A DNA stretch of 64,000 nucleotides from Nautilus pompilius (taxonomy: Eukaryota; Mollusca; Cephalopoda; Nautilida; Nautilidae), in the NCBI GenBank assembly GCA_018389105.1, contig JACATO010000317.1:4831501-4895500 (forward strand), given 5' to 3'. A model generated the notes under the pieces. The model had not been told where the DNA came from, searched no databases, and saw only the letters and a list, made by a program, of their open reading frames with translations. This document shows positions 24,850 through 37,565 of this stretch, one piece after another (position 1 is the stretch's first letter; every line of letters starts with the position of its first letter). The position numbers and the translations under genes are program-made.

Positions 24850-26200
24850 GCTAAATTGGCCACTTAAACATTTTTCTCATTTCCGTCAATGTCAGTCTCA
24901 GACAGGAATGTCTGTGGCACGATGTCACCTTCCACCCATGTTCAGCTTGGATGAGGATGTCTGGATATGCAAGATGCGCGTTTTCCCATACGTGAGTTTG
25001 GTATTTGACCCGCAGAATCTGTATCTTCAGTGACGGTGGTGAGAGACTCAGATCGATTCCATAGTAGATGGTAAGTGTTGGACCAGATCCTGTCTGGAGT
25101 TTCTGCCCGGTCAAGTCATGGCGCAAATTGTTCACACCTTATGGTGGTTTACCGTACAGACAGAAAACAAACTTCTCCAGCCCGGTCTGCCAACCTTCAG
25201 AATCCTCGTCTGGGCCGTCAGGTGTCCTGAAAACGTCCATGAATACAACATGTTTTTCTAAGATCTTGGCTACGATCTTTTCCTTGCGAGTGACGACACT
25301 GATTGAGTCACAGAATGACACGCACTTGGTGAACACATCAGGGCACCGCGTTCATGGTTGTGGAATTTTACCACAAACAGTCGCCTTTTGTTTAAAACGT
25401 TTGTGTCAGTGTACCCATTCCGCTGTAGTTCGTTACCATAATACAGGACCAGCATGAACGATTCAGCATCGGACGATGAGGCCAGTTGTAGATGACGCGG
25501 CCACAGGGAAACGGTGCAACAAGATTCGTGTGTCGACTTCTTTCTGAGAAGAGAAAGTTTCTGGGACAAAAGAGCTTTCTATTGTCATGTCATCAATCAA
25601 AGTCAAAACAATTTGACGACCCTGTAGTTTATCGGGCACTCTTTTCTTTTCCAATCTTAAAAAAAGCTTGATTAAGTTAGTTTTATGCTTAATATTTGAC
25701 AGGAAAATTTCCCATTCTTTTGGCAGTTTCGTCGATGGGCTTTTTACCCTGTTTGCATCCGAAGATCCTTCTCGCCTCCTCTCAGCTGACTTAATCGAAT
25801 TGTTCTTGTGCTAGTGGTGACAAAATTCAATTTCATCATCTTGGGCAGAACAGTGAGTGGTGGCTGTGATAGAGTTATTGTAAGCAATCTATGTACCCAT
25901 TTCATCAACACACAGTTTCATCTTGAAGCTGATGAAAAGATTTGGTGTTGTCTGTTTTTATTTGAAAGCCGTCTGCTGTAGCTAACTCCCAAAGAACCGG
26001 ATTGAGTGGATACAACAATATCTCTTGCAGAAAGACGAAAGACAGAACAGATCGTCTTTGATTTCGATTTCAGAGGGATTGGTGAAGTTTTGGAAGGCAG
26101 TCATCTGTGACTGAAGATCTGTCTCGCCATGTTTAATCTAAGATTGTGGGCCGAGTTTTCGAAACCAGTCATGCCCACCATTTCCAATGTCGGATCTACA
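24850..26200 (-). pseudogene. Decayed coding region of a repeat-associated (transposon-like) protein family
   Basis: Broken minus-strand frames keep, in order, the landmarks of a protein family that is abundant and repetitive in marine invertebrate genomes, as I recall it. They are EILLYPLNPVLWELATADGF (about 25,960-26,030), EVDTRILLH (about 25,530-25,555), an FTKCVSFCDSISV block in the place of the family's usual FHALTGCDSTS (about 25,290-25,335), FVFCLYGKPP (about 25,139-25,170), and YQTHVWENAHLAYPDILIQAEHGW (about 24,940-25,015). Several frameshifts and stops prevent a protein. I do not know a biochemical function; repetitiveness suggests a transposon gene. The region up to 26,650 may be more of it, but I could not place that part. 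Confidence 0.5.
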
Positions 26201-29100
26201 TGGTTTGCTCTGGACTGTCTCTTCATACACCATCTGTACTAGGCCTGGGTAGTTTCTGTTAAATTCAATTATGCTTCCCCTGAATTTCGCATGACGACTG
26301 ATGTTTGTTCAATTGTCAAGGCAACAGGATTTCTCGATGTTGGTATAGCTAAACCAGACACACTAAACTCACAGTTTTACAGTATCTGCTTTTGGTAGGG
26401 TGGGTGTCAGAATGTAGGAAGACAGGCACCGGGCGTACTTGTGGTGGTCTACGCTGAAACACCTGCCAGGTGCGGATCGAAGTTGTTCTCTTTGGTAGCT
26501 CGAAAAATGTCAACGCCAACCAGATTTTGTCTCTGTAATGAATACAACAAAACCATGCAATTTGTTCCAGTTCACCGTTTTTCCATCTTGATCTTATACT
26601 GACAGGACGTTTCAAGAAGACGTTGACACCGGTCACTGGTTTCCTCACTTTGCTTGACTTCCAAGAACAGTCCTCTCGTCAGCGTTCATAGTTCACGCAA
26701 ACTGCAGCGCCACGGGGTAAAACATTCTATTGATGCCTCATGTGGTATAGGTCGGCAGAACTGCGTTGATCAAGTGTACTACTGCTATCTTTACTTTCAG
26801 CTATTGTCAATAACACTGGTTATAAACTCATCGAAATCAGACGAAAGCAGCAATTTCCAGGTAGAAAACAAACTTCTTTTAAAATCACTGTACTAGGCCG
26901 GGAATTCTTTCTCTATCCGGCTCGCGAACTTTTGAAGTATCATCTGTTAACATCCGATTATACTAAACCAGATTAAAGCAAATTGGCAGTAACGCTTGCA
27001 TTTATCCCAGAAGAAGCTTTTATGCCTTGTTTTTAAACCCCTGTATTTGCTCACTTTTGGTTAATATTTTTAAAAATCAGTTAGCACATTTGTCCCCAAA
27101 GCGAAACCCATTATCGACCAAGGATGCGGTCACCAAGCCAGATTTACAGAAAGTACGTGTAATCGGTGGCACGGGCGATTCTCATGGTTCTGGAACCAAT
27201 ACAGCAAACCCATCGTTGAGGGGGTCAGTATAATTTTGGTGCCCTTGCAGAGGTTAATCTATCCCGAAAGGTAAGGCTCAGCGGGGCCGAAGACGTTAGT
27301 TAGAAATCTAAGCTATTAACAGGATGCGGGTTCACGACGAACTCTGTCGCCTACGGCAAATTAACATTGTACACAGAGTTTCCGCGATCTCCCCACCATT
27401 CGCTGATGGCAGCGTCACCCATATTTAGGCCCGTCAGCCATTGCCAACTTGTTGCTGACCGGTTGTTTTTTTTTGTAACGCGTGGGGCTCCCTAACCCTT
27501 TTAAGTAATCGCGTTCTGAAGGCGGCAATGGCGAGTACTAACTAATGTTACAGAGCCAGAACTCGCCCTCTGTAAACGAGAATAAATTTAAAACAAACAA
27601 ACAAACTGCGAGCGGTTCGAAGAAAAAACCCCGCGTCCGTCTGGTTCACAACACCTGTGGTTGGAACGGTAAACTCGATATCTACTTCTTTCCATGCCGG
27701 GCATGAAGGCGAACTCGTTAGGAAAAGAAATCACGAATTTCTGTCCGTGCCTCGTTGTCGTGTAGCCCTGAGACAACTGGAGTCTTATCTGCTCACTTCT
27801 GTTTTAATTGCGCGACGCCGATCGCTAAATAACGCGTCTACGTGACTTTCCACCTGGCTGTGCATCGCAAACTCTCTATACAAAGCAGAAACTCGGGGTG
27901 TTGTGTTGTCCTGCCCATATAGTAACCGGACACTAATTGAGTCAGTTCATTTTCACTTTATTTTATAGGACATTTGTATTTATAGGACTTTTGTCATCAC
28001 AGACAACACATTAAAAAATGTTGTCTCTATGCAGGTTAGTGTTATGTTTATTCTAAATTCACCCTTATTAATTATTCGAAAAGACGATGTCACCACTATT
28101 AAATGTTCAAGGGAAACTCTCTTTTCCCGTCTAACGTCGCCTAGCTTTCTGGATCACTGGCGCCTAAACTACAGGTTTATCTCTATTTTTGTGAATGCCC
28201 TTTATTGTGTTTGAGGCAGTGATGACTTCCGGTTGCAAACGTTACTGCTTTTGTTATTAAATGATAGTGAGGCGACAGAGGAATTGATTAGTCTTCATTG
28301 ATTCCGCACTCTTTATTTTTGTCTTTTCTTTCGTTGACATTTCTGAAATTTGTTTTCAAACTAAGTTTTTTGTTTTATTTACGATATTTTGGATTCCCCC
28401 CCTTTTTTTTTCTTTTCGGAAATAACGAAATCTAAATTCATTAAGTTATTTCCGAATTTGGCTTACAATTTAATGTCTAGCTAGTGATAGAATACGCCTA
28501 CCTTTACAAGGTAGACAACTCTGGCGAGGGAGCGTAGTGCCACGGTTGTCCGCTACGAGGTGTTGCCATGTGCAGTCCTGCACTTCCGACTTTGACAGGA
28601 TCCCTACTATAGCGTTTCGTTTTCAGATGTGACTGGGAGCCGGGGAGTAAGAAGAAAGAAACCTACAGCCTGAAGGGGGTGGGGGCGAGAAGAATCATTT
28701 TTCGTTTTGATGTTTCATTTACATAATTGTAGCTAATGATTTTCGTGTTTGGGAAAAAAAACTTGAGAAATAACGGGTACAATGATAACTCTTCATCTTT
28801 TGATACTTTTATTTGGTAGAGTCGTCCACGTAGACGAGAAAGGGCTTAAGGATAACGTGGCTTAAGAAGTTATCAGTGGCCTCTGATCAGCTCTTCTAAG
28901 CTTATAGCCATTGTTAGACCCGCTGCGCTTTAATACTCACGCACTCAGTCGATGCAAGACTGGAACATTTAACAATACAATAAAACCAAACATAAAATAC
29001 TAAGATATTTTTCATTATACATCTCGAATATTATATGCAGGTTTGAAGGAAAAATAATGAAACATAAAATAAAGTTCGGCAAAGTTTTATTTTATGTTGT
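26201..29100. other. Intergenic, no gene recognised
   Basis: Scattered frames under 100 codons. The minus-strand frame 26,349-26,648 could be an upstream remnant of the decayed element at 24.85-26.2 kb. Confidence 0.35.
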
Positions 29101-29109
29101 CAGGAATTC

Positions 29110-29305
29110 GGTAGTCCGAAAGTCCGAATACGTAATGGTCTCGAGGTCTGAATACATAATGGCGTAGAGATCTATCTGACTGTTGTGGTGTGGACGCCTT
29201 TCTCTCTTTTAGCCCGGAGGCCTGACTCTGTTGTGGATTATAGGTCCGAAGATGTTATAGTCTGAAGGTACGACAATGTTGTGGCCTCGAGGTCCGTTCA
29301 CGATG
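29110..29305 (+). repeat. Degenerate minisatellite (GGTCCGAATACGTAATGG-like)
   Basis: Variants of GGTCCGAAxACGxAATGG followed by TCTCGAGG or similar recur about every 28-35 bases (29,120, 29,145, 29,245, 29,270, 29,290). Copies are strongly diverged and boundaries are approximate. Confidence 0.5.
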
Positions 29306-29619
29306 TGCTGTGTTGGTCTAAACGAGAACAGAGTTCCTTAGTTATATGTTATTTCTGTCCAGTAGGCTGACGAAGCACAGCTGAAAAGAAAAACCTTGGT
29401 CAGTCGTGACCGTAAGGAGCGCTGCGGTCAGGTCTGGAAGATATCTTTTCATTGTTTATTGTTCTGCAGCGGCAACTGTAATGCGGCCTGCAGATCCTAC
29501 ATCTAGTTGTGGCTTCAAAAGACAGAGACTTTCTTACAATTTTTACCGAGTCCTGGGCCAGGTTTTACTTAGTATGGCCACCGGCTGCGCGCTTCTTGTT
29601 CCATCCACACTCAACACAT

Positions 29620-30095
29620 TCGTATCTCGTTCTCCTCAGTCCAACTCGTTTGCATTTATAAGGGGTTCTCTCCGACCGTGCTAAACCACATCAGCAGATT
29701 TCCATTTACAGACAACGTCTTTGAGTAAGCCGTGATATCAGACCACCATATGTGGGTAACGTCTCGTGTTAGTTGTTTTAAGCCCATGGCGGCAGACAGC
29801 AGTATGCGGACGAAGAAGACCTGTCTTTACTCCGACCCGACCGTGCTGAACCATGGTGTTAGGCCTCCACATAAGGGAACATTCATGTATCCATTCTTAC
29901 TCAGACCAGACTTTCTGAAACCATGGCTCAGGCTACCATATACGGTGAATTTATTGTGTCTATTCTTCACCCCGATCTTGTTAAATCACGTCGACAGATC
30001 TCCACATATAGACAAATATTGGCTCCATTCTCCGGTTAAACCGTGGCGTCAGACCGTCATATACGGGACAAGGGATTATAACATTTCTTTCGGAC
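29620..30095 (+). repeat. Degenerate ~66-bp tandem repeat, partly open frame
   Basis: A motif GACCGTGCTxAACCATGGxGTxAG, followed about 12 bases later by CCACATAxxGGGAA, recurs at about 29,675, 29,838, 29,910, 29,980 and 30,035 with strong divergence. The plus frame 29,732-30,169 stays open across it and shows the peptide echo VLNHGVRPPH / FLKPWLRLPY / LLNHVDRSPH. This may be a remnant of a tandem-repeat protein, but more likely the repeat unit length is near a multiple of three. Not called as a gene. Confidence 0.5.
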
Positions 30096-30571
30096 AATAT
30101 CTCCTCCCCAGAGTATCGTGCAGATTCGAACCGGTTTGTTTCTTTCACATCGACTCGCTAACATTTTAATTAACATATATATTTTTTGGTTTCCAAAACT
30201 AAAGCAATAAAGAAAAAAAAGGGGTTTTCTTATATATCTTTCATTTCCTACGCTCCGCCATAGTCAAAATAAACTTCTCTTTTCTTTTCTGTTTTTTTGG
30301 TGTTGACTCGTACGGATGGTCGAGTCTAGAAATGCGGGTTTGATCAGTCTGTTGTTTATCATTAATGGTAAACTAATAATAATAATAATAGTGACAATCT
30401 CTATGTGGAATTCATAATGAATCCCCTGTAACGCTCTCTATTGCATAGTGCAAATCCTTTCTCACTTTTCTGTTTCGTCTTCTTAAGTACAAAAATAAGT
30501 TCGACAAAAGCCTACATTGTCATCACTGAGATTTTCGCTTTTACTATTTTTATTCTGTGAGAGAGAGAGAG

Positions 30572-31127
30572 AGAGAGAAATATGACGTCATTACGGAAAG
30601 GGAGATGCCGTTAGTACAGAGAGCGAGAAATATGACGTCATTACGGAAAGGGAGATGACGTTAGTACAGAGAGAGCGAGAAATATGACGTCATTACGGAA
30701 AGAGCGATGACGTTAGTACAGAGAGAGGAATATGACGTCATTACGGAAAGGGAGATGACGTTAGTACAGAGAGAGGAATATGACGTCATTACGGAAAGGG
30801 AGATGACGTTAGTACAGAGAGCGAGAAATATGACGTCATTACGGAAAGGGAGATGACGTCAGTAGAGAGAGAGGAATATGACGTCATTACGGAAAGGGAA
30901 ATGACGTTAGTACAGAGAGAGGAATATGACGTCATTACGGAAAGGGAGATGACGTTAGTACAGAGAGAGGAATATGACGTCATTACGGAAAGAGCGATGA
31001 CGTTAGTACAGAGAGAGCGAGAAATATGACGTAATTACGGAAAGAGAGATGACGTCAGTACAGAGAGAGAGAGCGAGAAATATGACGTCATTACGGAAAT
31101 AGCGATGACGTCAGTACAGAGAGAGAT
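30572..31127 (+). repeat. ~50-bp minisatellite, 11 units, each with a CRE-type palindrome
   Basis: Units of 46-54 bp carry TATGACGTCATTACGGAAAG, then a GATGACGTTAGTACAGAGAG segment and a variable GAGA spacer. TGACGTCA, the full CREB/ATF consensus, occurs in ten of the eleven unit starts (the unit near 31,027 has TGACGTAA). In three units the second site is also TGACGTCA instead of TGACGTTA. The array ends about 0.94 kb before the decayed receptor at 32.07 kb. Regulatory function is an inference only. Confidence 0.93.
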
Positions 31128-32067
31128 AAATACTCGTTATTCGTTGGCTGCACACACCATCCGGCTACAGTCTGCTGGCCACGACGTCTGTGACAAATCA
31201 GTGATTAGATCATGAAACTAGAGCAGTAATAAGTAAAGAGCAGCTTATTGCCTTGATAACTTAGGTACTGGTTGCTTTTGAAAAGAAAATATTCCGATTG
31301 AAGTGATGATCACACACACAAACGGTAAATAATTAAATAAATATTTTACAGGGAAGAAACCTATGGTGCCCATTTTTTAAAAAAAAAACTATTTTTTAAA
31401 CTATGCAAAAGAAACTTTAAAATAACTTTAACATTAAAAATAAAATCGAGCAGTCCGGTGGAGGAACTGCTGCACCCTGGAGATATATAACGTGTTGGAT
31501 ATAGTTATGAGGTTTTGCTTGTTGTTCTCTGTGTCTGTAGGCTCAGGATAATGGTGCGAATCGGATCCCTGACATCAGAAATCCTTCTCTGGTTAAGAGA
31601 GCCGTTTATTTACAATAGCTGCCCCTGTCCGTGATAATCTTATGCTTGGTTGGACGATATTTTACTCATTCCTCGTCGTCTATGTCTGCCTCCATAATTC
31701 ACGCCTTTTCTGCTATCTTTTTTTTTCTTTTATCGTTTTGACTCTCTATCTTATGTGATTTTTATATTTTCTACAGTAGAACGTTTCTTTTGTAATCGAG
31801 AAAAGTAAAAAGAAAGGAAACCATAAGATCCGCTTCAGTCAGTCGCCTTGAAGAAGCTGGCTATATAAAGAGACTGGAGTCGGCCTTCAGAAGTCGACGC
31901 CCAGACGCACGAATGCATGGCTGGTTTGAAAAAGTGCGGTTTTGTTTAACGAAACCTGAAATATTAGGATCGCATTTTAAAACTAAACGAAAATTTTAAA
32001 TGTCTCCGAAGCGGACTAGCGGGCTATACGGTGAATGCTGTTATAAAAATTAAAAAAAAACACACAC
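31128..32067. other. Intergenic between minisatellite and decayed receptor
   Basis: AT-rich. A TATATAA at about 31,485 and a TATATAAAG at about 31,861 could be TATA-like, but no start site can be assigned. Confidence 0.3.
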
Positions 32068-33105
32068 ATGGAGGTATCTGCCAGCCTTGATACGGTTCAG
32101 TGGCCAAGTTCGCGATTCTATTGATAATCCGGGAGCACACGAGACGACTTCGCATCACCATCTTTCTGATAGCTCCCGTCATCAGCTACACGGTGTTCGT
32201 GATTTCATTTCAAATATTTACAGAGAAAGCCGAGATCACTTGTAAGTCGTTCTAGATGCTAGCAATAACTCTCCATGTTTTTTAGTGATCACAGACAAAT
32301 TCTTGTCTGTTTACTACCATACTTTTCCACAAGGCGAATCTAAGCTGCCCAATGCACTGAAACTGAGGGTTCTTTCGATTATCTTAATGGCTATGAACGG
32401 TCACCACACGCACGTACAAGGTACTTTATCCTATTGATTGTAACAAAGGAACAAATTAATACGAGCTTTATCGGATCCTGACGATACATTTTAAATATAC
32501 ATTATTTGGTCGTGAAATGGCACTATCGTATCTTTTTTTCCTCCTATTTATCTGGATTTCTAACGAGGCCATTGTTTTAAAACTAGAAAATGGCCTAAAG
32601 AATCTGATAGGCGGACAAAAGATAACTAAGCGGAAAACCATCGATGAAATGTGGGCGAAAATATTGTTGTAACAATAGCAAACAGGTGATAATAAAATAA
32701 TTAGAAAATGCTTTAAGATTTTAATTTATAAGATCAGCGACATGGCTAATAGCGTCCACCGCGATATATTGTGTAGATTCGAACTGTTCTGTTTCTTTCG
32801 ACTCTCTCCAGCAACAACTCGCTATAAATTTCACATGTACAGATTAATGTCACGTTTGTTCCTACTCACCATGATGCCAATCTGTATATACGTCTTTGCT
32901 TACACCTATTTAGACGTCAACTTCTACATAAACCTTTGAAATACTGCACTGCACAGGTAACGGGCGCAGTCTCCTACACGCTGACGTTCGCAACTCCCCG
33001 GTTTTAGCCAGTGGCAGACTTATTAGGAAAGAGTTCGTGTCTGTGCTTGGTGAGCAACCTGTAGATCAACGCCGGCTGAGTGTTCCCTGTCATGCTCTGT
33101 TTTAA
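32068..33105 (+). pseudogene. Decayed class A GPCR lacking TM1
   Basis: Fragments in different frames align in order with the receptor at 60.4 kb. They are: TRRLRITIFLIAPVIS (TM2, about 32,136-32,185); EKAEITCKS (TM3 start, about 32,225); VITDKFLSVYYHTF (TM3 end, arginine replaced by Lys); SKLPNALKLRVLSIILMAMNGHH (TM4, about 32,338-32,405); SNEAIVLKLENGLKNLIGGQ (TM5 end and third loop, about 32,560-32,620); RLFLLTMMPICIYVF (TM6, about 32,850-32,900); and SGRLIRKEFVSVL (after TM7, about 33,010-33,050). A stop follows at 33,103. A candidate start (MEVSASLDTVQW) is followed by a stop, and the TM1 region is absent. Multiple frameshifts make this a true pseudogene, unlike the lightly damaged copies elsewhere. 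Confidence 0.85.
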
Positions 33106-33400
33106 TACCATGTGTCAAAAGTATTTTAATGATCTACACTTATAACTGCACTAGATTACCTTCATAGCTTGTCTTTTTTCCACGGTTGTTTCAGCGCAAC
33201 AGTAAAGTTAATTGACATCAAAATGAAATGAGGATTCCGATCATGGCCAAATAGGACTAACATTTCTCTAAGAGCGTGTTTTCTATACACGCTGTCTCGG
33301 TCACTTATGAGTCAAGACACAAAGTCATTGACGTGGTAACCGCCGCCTTCATTCTCTCCGATCGAACGCAGACTGGGTTTCCATCTCGTTGGTGTTACTC
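33106..33400. other. Short intergenic stretch
   Basis: Nothing recognised. Confidence 0.4.
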
Positions 33401-33656
<256 letters not shown>

Positions 33657-34204
33657 AAATCTTGGAGGTTTTGTACCTCATTTAACGTCGATTTCTGAAA
33701 CCAAATTAGAAACAGTCACAATAATTGGATGCACCTTATAGTGATACAGTTGAGAGCTCGCTGCTAAATTCAATTACAGAGGGCGGATCACGGGAAATTC
33801 AATTGCGTCAAATAAGTAAACTGTGGGGGGGATACTTTAGGAAATGATTGTGGAACAGCAAGAAGAGCGTTATAAAGGCTGTGTCGCTCTTATTTGTCAT
33901 ATTTCTTGAAAGATAAGAACGGAAACAAACAGAATATTTTTAACAAGAAAGAAAAGAAACTGCGAATGAGTTGTACGCTCCAACTAAACTTATTTCTGTT
34001 TGTAGGGATGGGCAGCGTTCTTTGAGATCCAAAATTACAAACACTTTTCGGGTATCAGCACAACTCTGATGCCAGGACGTCAGGTTATCTCAGAAACCTC
34101 TTTCATATAACTATTACATTATTAATATAATTTTTTATTATTATCATTCGTGAATTATTATCGACTTTCTAGTGTTTTTATTTAACTTTCCCTCATCTTT
34201 TCAA

Positions 34205-34335
34205 CGAGGAGCAGCTGAAAAACACGCAGACTGTCCGGCCAAGATTGACGGGTTTCGAACCCGGTCCTCCGGCCGTGGTAGCTGCCCGCTCGTTTGTTGT
34301 ACAGACAGTAAAACCACTATAAGTCATTGGCTGGC
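34205..34335 (-). repeat. tRNA-derived SINE fragment (B box on minus strand)
   Basis: On the minus strand GACCGGGTTCGAAACCCGTC is a perfect T-arm-like stem with the B box GGTTCGAAACC. It is preceded by GAGCGGGCAGCTACCACGG. No full cloverleaf with acceptor stem is present, so it is a SINE head or tRNA pseudogene. Confidence 0.55.
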
Positions 34336-34784
34336 GAGAAATCCGTCGATAAGGAAAGTTTAGAGATAAATCGTGTTTCTTACGGGTGTTTCTTCCCTTT
34401 GTGAGGACTAGCCTGGAACCGCTCTACGCCACCAGGTCAGCCATTCACGGCTGTTAACGGCGCCTTTCGGAAAATTTGTTCAACAACAAAGAATTGTCTG
34501 CCTTTTGCTATGGCAGAGAAAGTAACTTCCGGGTATGACCGTGAAAACTAAAATAGAAAGTTACAGAAAAAAAAAGATAAACAAATTAAATTTTGTTGTG
34601 CAGAATAAAGACAAAATATCGCTCGCTATCCAGTGAGTTTATCTGTCACAATAGAATCGTTATTAGAGATTCCCTTTTTAGTGACTATATCTTATCTGCA
34701 GGGGGTTAGCCTAGTTTCCATTGTGAAATCAGAAAAAGTTATAGGTCAAGACTTCCTCTTCTATGGCGTACTAACCGGATTGGG

Positions 34785-35030
34785 AAAAGGTGTATCTTCC
34801 CCCCCGAAGGGAAGCCTTACTAGATTCCTTTATTTCTTTGATGTGGGAGGAAACTGGAGTGCCCAAAGGAAACCCACCGGCTGGGGAAGAAAGTCGAGAA
34901 GAAGCCATGTTAATGAGGTGCGCCAAAACGAAGCCGATTCCGACCGGGATTCGAACTCTGGTCGTTAGTCACTGATAAAATCGGTGATTGCCGGCCATTG
35001 CGCTCTTTCTTTGACAGAATCGTGGTTTAT
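34785..35030 (-). repeat. tRNA-derived SINE with conserved central domain
   Basis: Read on the minus strand: AGCGCAATGGCCGGCAATC (A-box side, about 35,000) and GAGTTCGAATCCCGGTCGG (B box, about 34,950), followed by GGTGGGTTTCCTTTGGGCAC and CCAGTTTCCTCCCACATC (about 34,840-34,890). The last block is the central domain seen in broadly distributed animal SINEs (MetaSINE-like, from memory). The same domain appears at 40.5 kb in the opposite orientation relative to the tRNA head. Confidence 0.65.
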
Positions 35031-37565
35031 CGCCTCCTCTTGACCAAGAATAGTTTTCTCCAAAATTGCAGACATACACTTTTGCTGGCGCCCAGCTTTC
35101 CTTGTCCAGACTGGATCGTACCGTAAAAAAGATAGATAGTTACGGCGTAAGATTTGACCAAGAAAAATAAAACAATTAAAAATGCTAACTGCAACAAGTA
35201 AGGTAAATGTGGAAATAGTTCTTAAAAATGCATAAAATATTGTTAATATTGATTCACGCAATTTATAAATTCTCCTGTTTGGATAGATAATTCAAATAAA
35301 TACAGTCATATTCTGACTGTCTAGTTCATTCAAATTATCTTCCATTTACGATCATTAAGGTCAAAATCGGCACACATCTAAGTACAATTAAAGTTACCTG
35401 CCGAAGACGACAAATAACGAATTCCTCACCCAGTTACCGTGAAAATGACGTAAACTAAACATTATATAGTTATTTTCTCTACCATCTGTTGTTCTTAATT
35501 GCCTATTCTGCAATGAGAATCTTTAAAAATATTTTATATATATTAGTTTTATAACGAATTTTAAAAGTTTATATAGAAGAGCTTTTGTTTGTCATAATCT
35601 TCTGTTATATAAACAATACGGAATGTCTTTCTTGTATCATTAGTTATTCCCGCATGCGTAGTGAAAATATATGTAAAACTTCTTATCAAATTGTTATCTC
35701 CCCTTTGTCGCGTTATTTGTGCATGTTTTCATTGTATATCAGCAGAATGGTGGGGTGATTAGCTACTGCACTGTTTACTAACTTCCTCGGAAATGTCCCA
35801 TGATTGTTCAGAATGCCCTCATTTCGGAAATCTATATTTTTCTCTTGGTTCCATTACAGCCAGGTGTGAAGGTTGATAACCAACCTGCCTAGCCAGCAGG
35901 CTTACCCACCTACCGAGAAGAGTTCCTCGGCTCACTCATCGTAGGAAGAACAAACCCCTTAAGTGATTGATGACGTTATCCAGTTGGTGTTCTTCAGATG
36001 GTCACGTGTTCTATCAACGCCGATCTGTCCTCACCGAAGCGGTTAATACCACTGTATTCAATATCATCGTTATCGTAAAGGTTTCCTGGACACATCTGAG
36101 AACTTTCATTCTGCACCAGCTAAATGAGCGATTGCTGAAGTCAACTTTGCTATTACCTTCGTTTTTGTTTTTCCTTTCCTTTTTTAACGAAAGATTTTAA
36201 TGAGAAAGAAGATGGGGGGAAATACGTGCGAAACGTTTCGAAGAAATAGCGAGGATTTAAAATTTGTCCCATTGCTTCGTGTTCGCTGAAAATATTTATC
36301 TGAGAGTCTGGATAATCTGACGCAGTGTGCGTCCATAATTCGTATCGTTCATGCTCTAAAGAAAAGGGGCGGCAATACGTCAAATAAAGGAATAAAACAA
36401 ATCGAGTTATCGGCCCATTTTCTCTTGTAATCTTTGACATTAATTGCTGAAGAGTAGACAGAGAAATTAACAGCGTTCAGACCAGAGAGGGAGAAGACGA
36501 AGTGATAAAGTATCAAACCAAGACTGCAATCCTCGAAACAGTGATAGTCATCGCCGAAAACTATTAAAAGGCAGCAGTATACAGAGCTGCCATCATCAAC
36601 CCTCTCTCCTCCGTACCTTCGGCATTCGCGCGTACATCGTCTGTGAGTCTGGGGAGTTCTTGTACTTTCCAAGTATATTTTAACGGCTGTTGTTGCTTTT
36701 CCATGCGGTGGAATCGGGCAGTTTCGTTACCAAGGAAACCATTCAGATAATGGTAAGATTATCAGTCATAAAACTGCCAAGCATGGCGACAGGAAAACTG
36801 CAGACAGCTTTCAACGAATACATCTGTAGAAAGTGTCCGACCTACGCGTAGAAACATTTCAACTAAGCGATACGTGGAAACAAAAAGAAGTTTGCTATTT
36901 AAATTTTGTAAAATTCACAAATAAATATCAGCAAAACAACTTTTTCGAACCATCGTCACTAAATTTTTAATGTCAGTTTCAGGGACAGTAACTCTCGCCG
37001 CCTTCGTCTTCAAAATCAGTCGTTGTTCATATATTTCATGCTTAGCTGTTTCTAGATATTCCGGACTTTTGTTCCAATGTCTTTTTCCACGTCTAACCCA
37101 TCTACGCCGCTAATTCTGTGTCCGACAATGAATCGTTTACGGAAACTTGCTAGCATCCCTTGGAGTGACCGCTAGAGACCACCACACCATTATCAGAAAT
37201 TGACTTAACAACAATCAAACAATCAAGCTAAGCCACCATATCTAGCGGTGTAGACCCACAGATCCCTAAATGTCATTTGTATGAAACAAATAAACTATTC
37301 AAATAACTAATTTAAAAAAGTTTATATAAATTTAAACTGTTTTTTTTTTTTTTAAAAATTATCTGGAAACTATTAGTGAAAGAAATTTCTTGTTAGAAAA
37401 AGGTTCAAGATTTTAAGATGCATTCTTTTAAATTTTATCTGTATTTTTATTCCAATTGTTTTCCACGCTTAATTTTTCTTTTATCCTCTGTAATCTTTCT
37501 GAAATCCCACCTGAAACTGTTTTGAAGAGAGTCATTATACGTACTTGGCTAATCAATCTGTCTCA
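35031..37565. other. Intergenic, no gene recognised
   Basis: Only frames of about 100 codons or fewer with no recognisable domain. Confidence 0.4.

Noticed and set aside
30572-31127. CRISPR-like array
   Set aside because: Regular ~50-bp units, but the spacers are not unique and the genome is eukaryotic; it is a minisatellite.
34205-34335. Functional tRNA gene on the minus strand
   Set aside because: The T-arm is good, but no matching acceptor stem or complete D and anticodon arms could be drawn.
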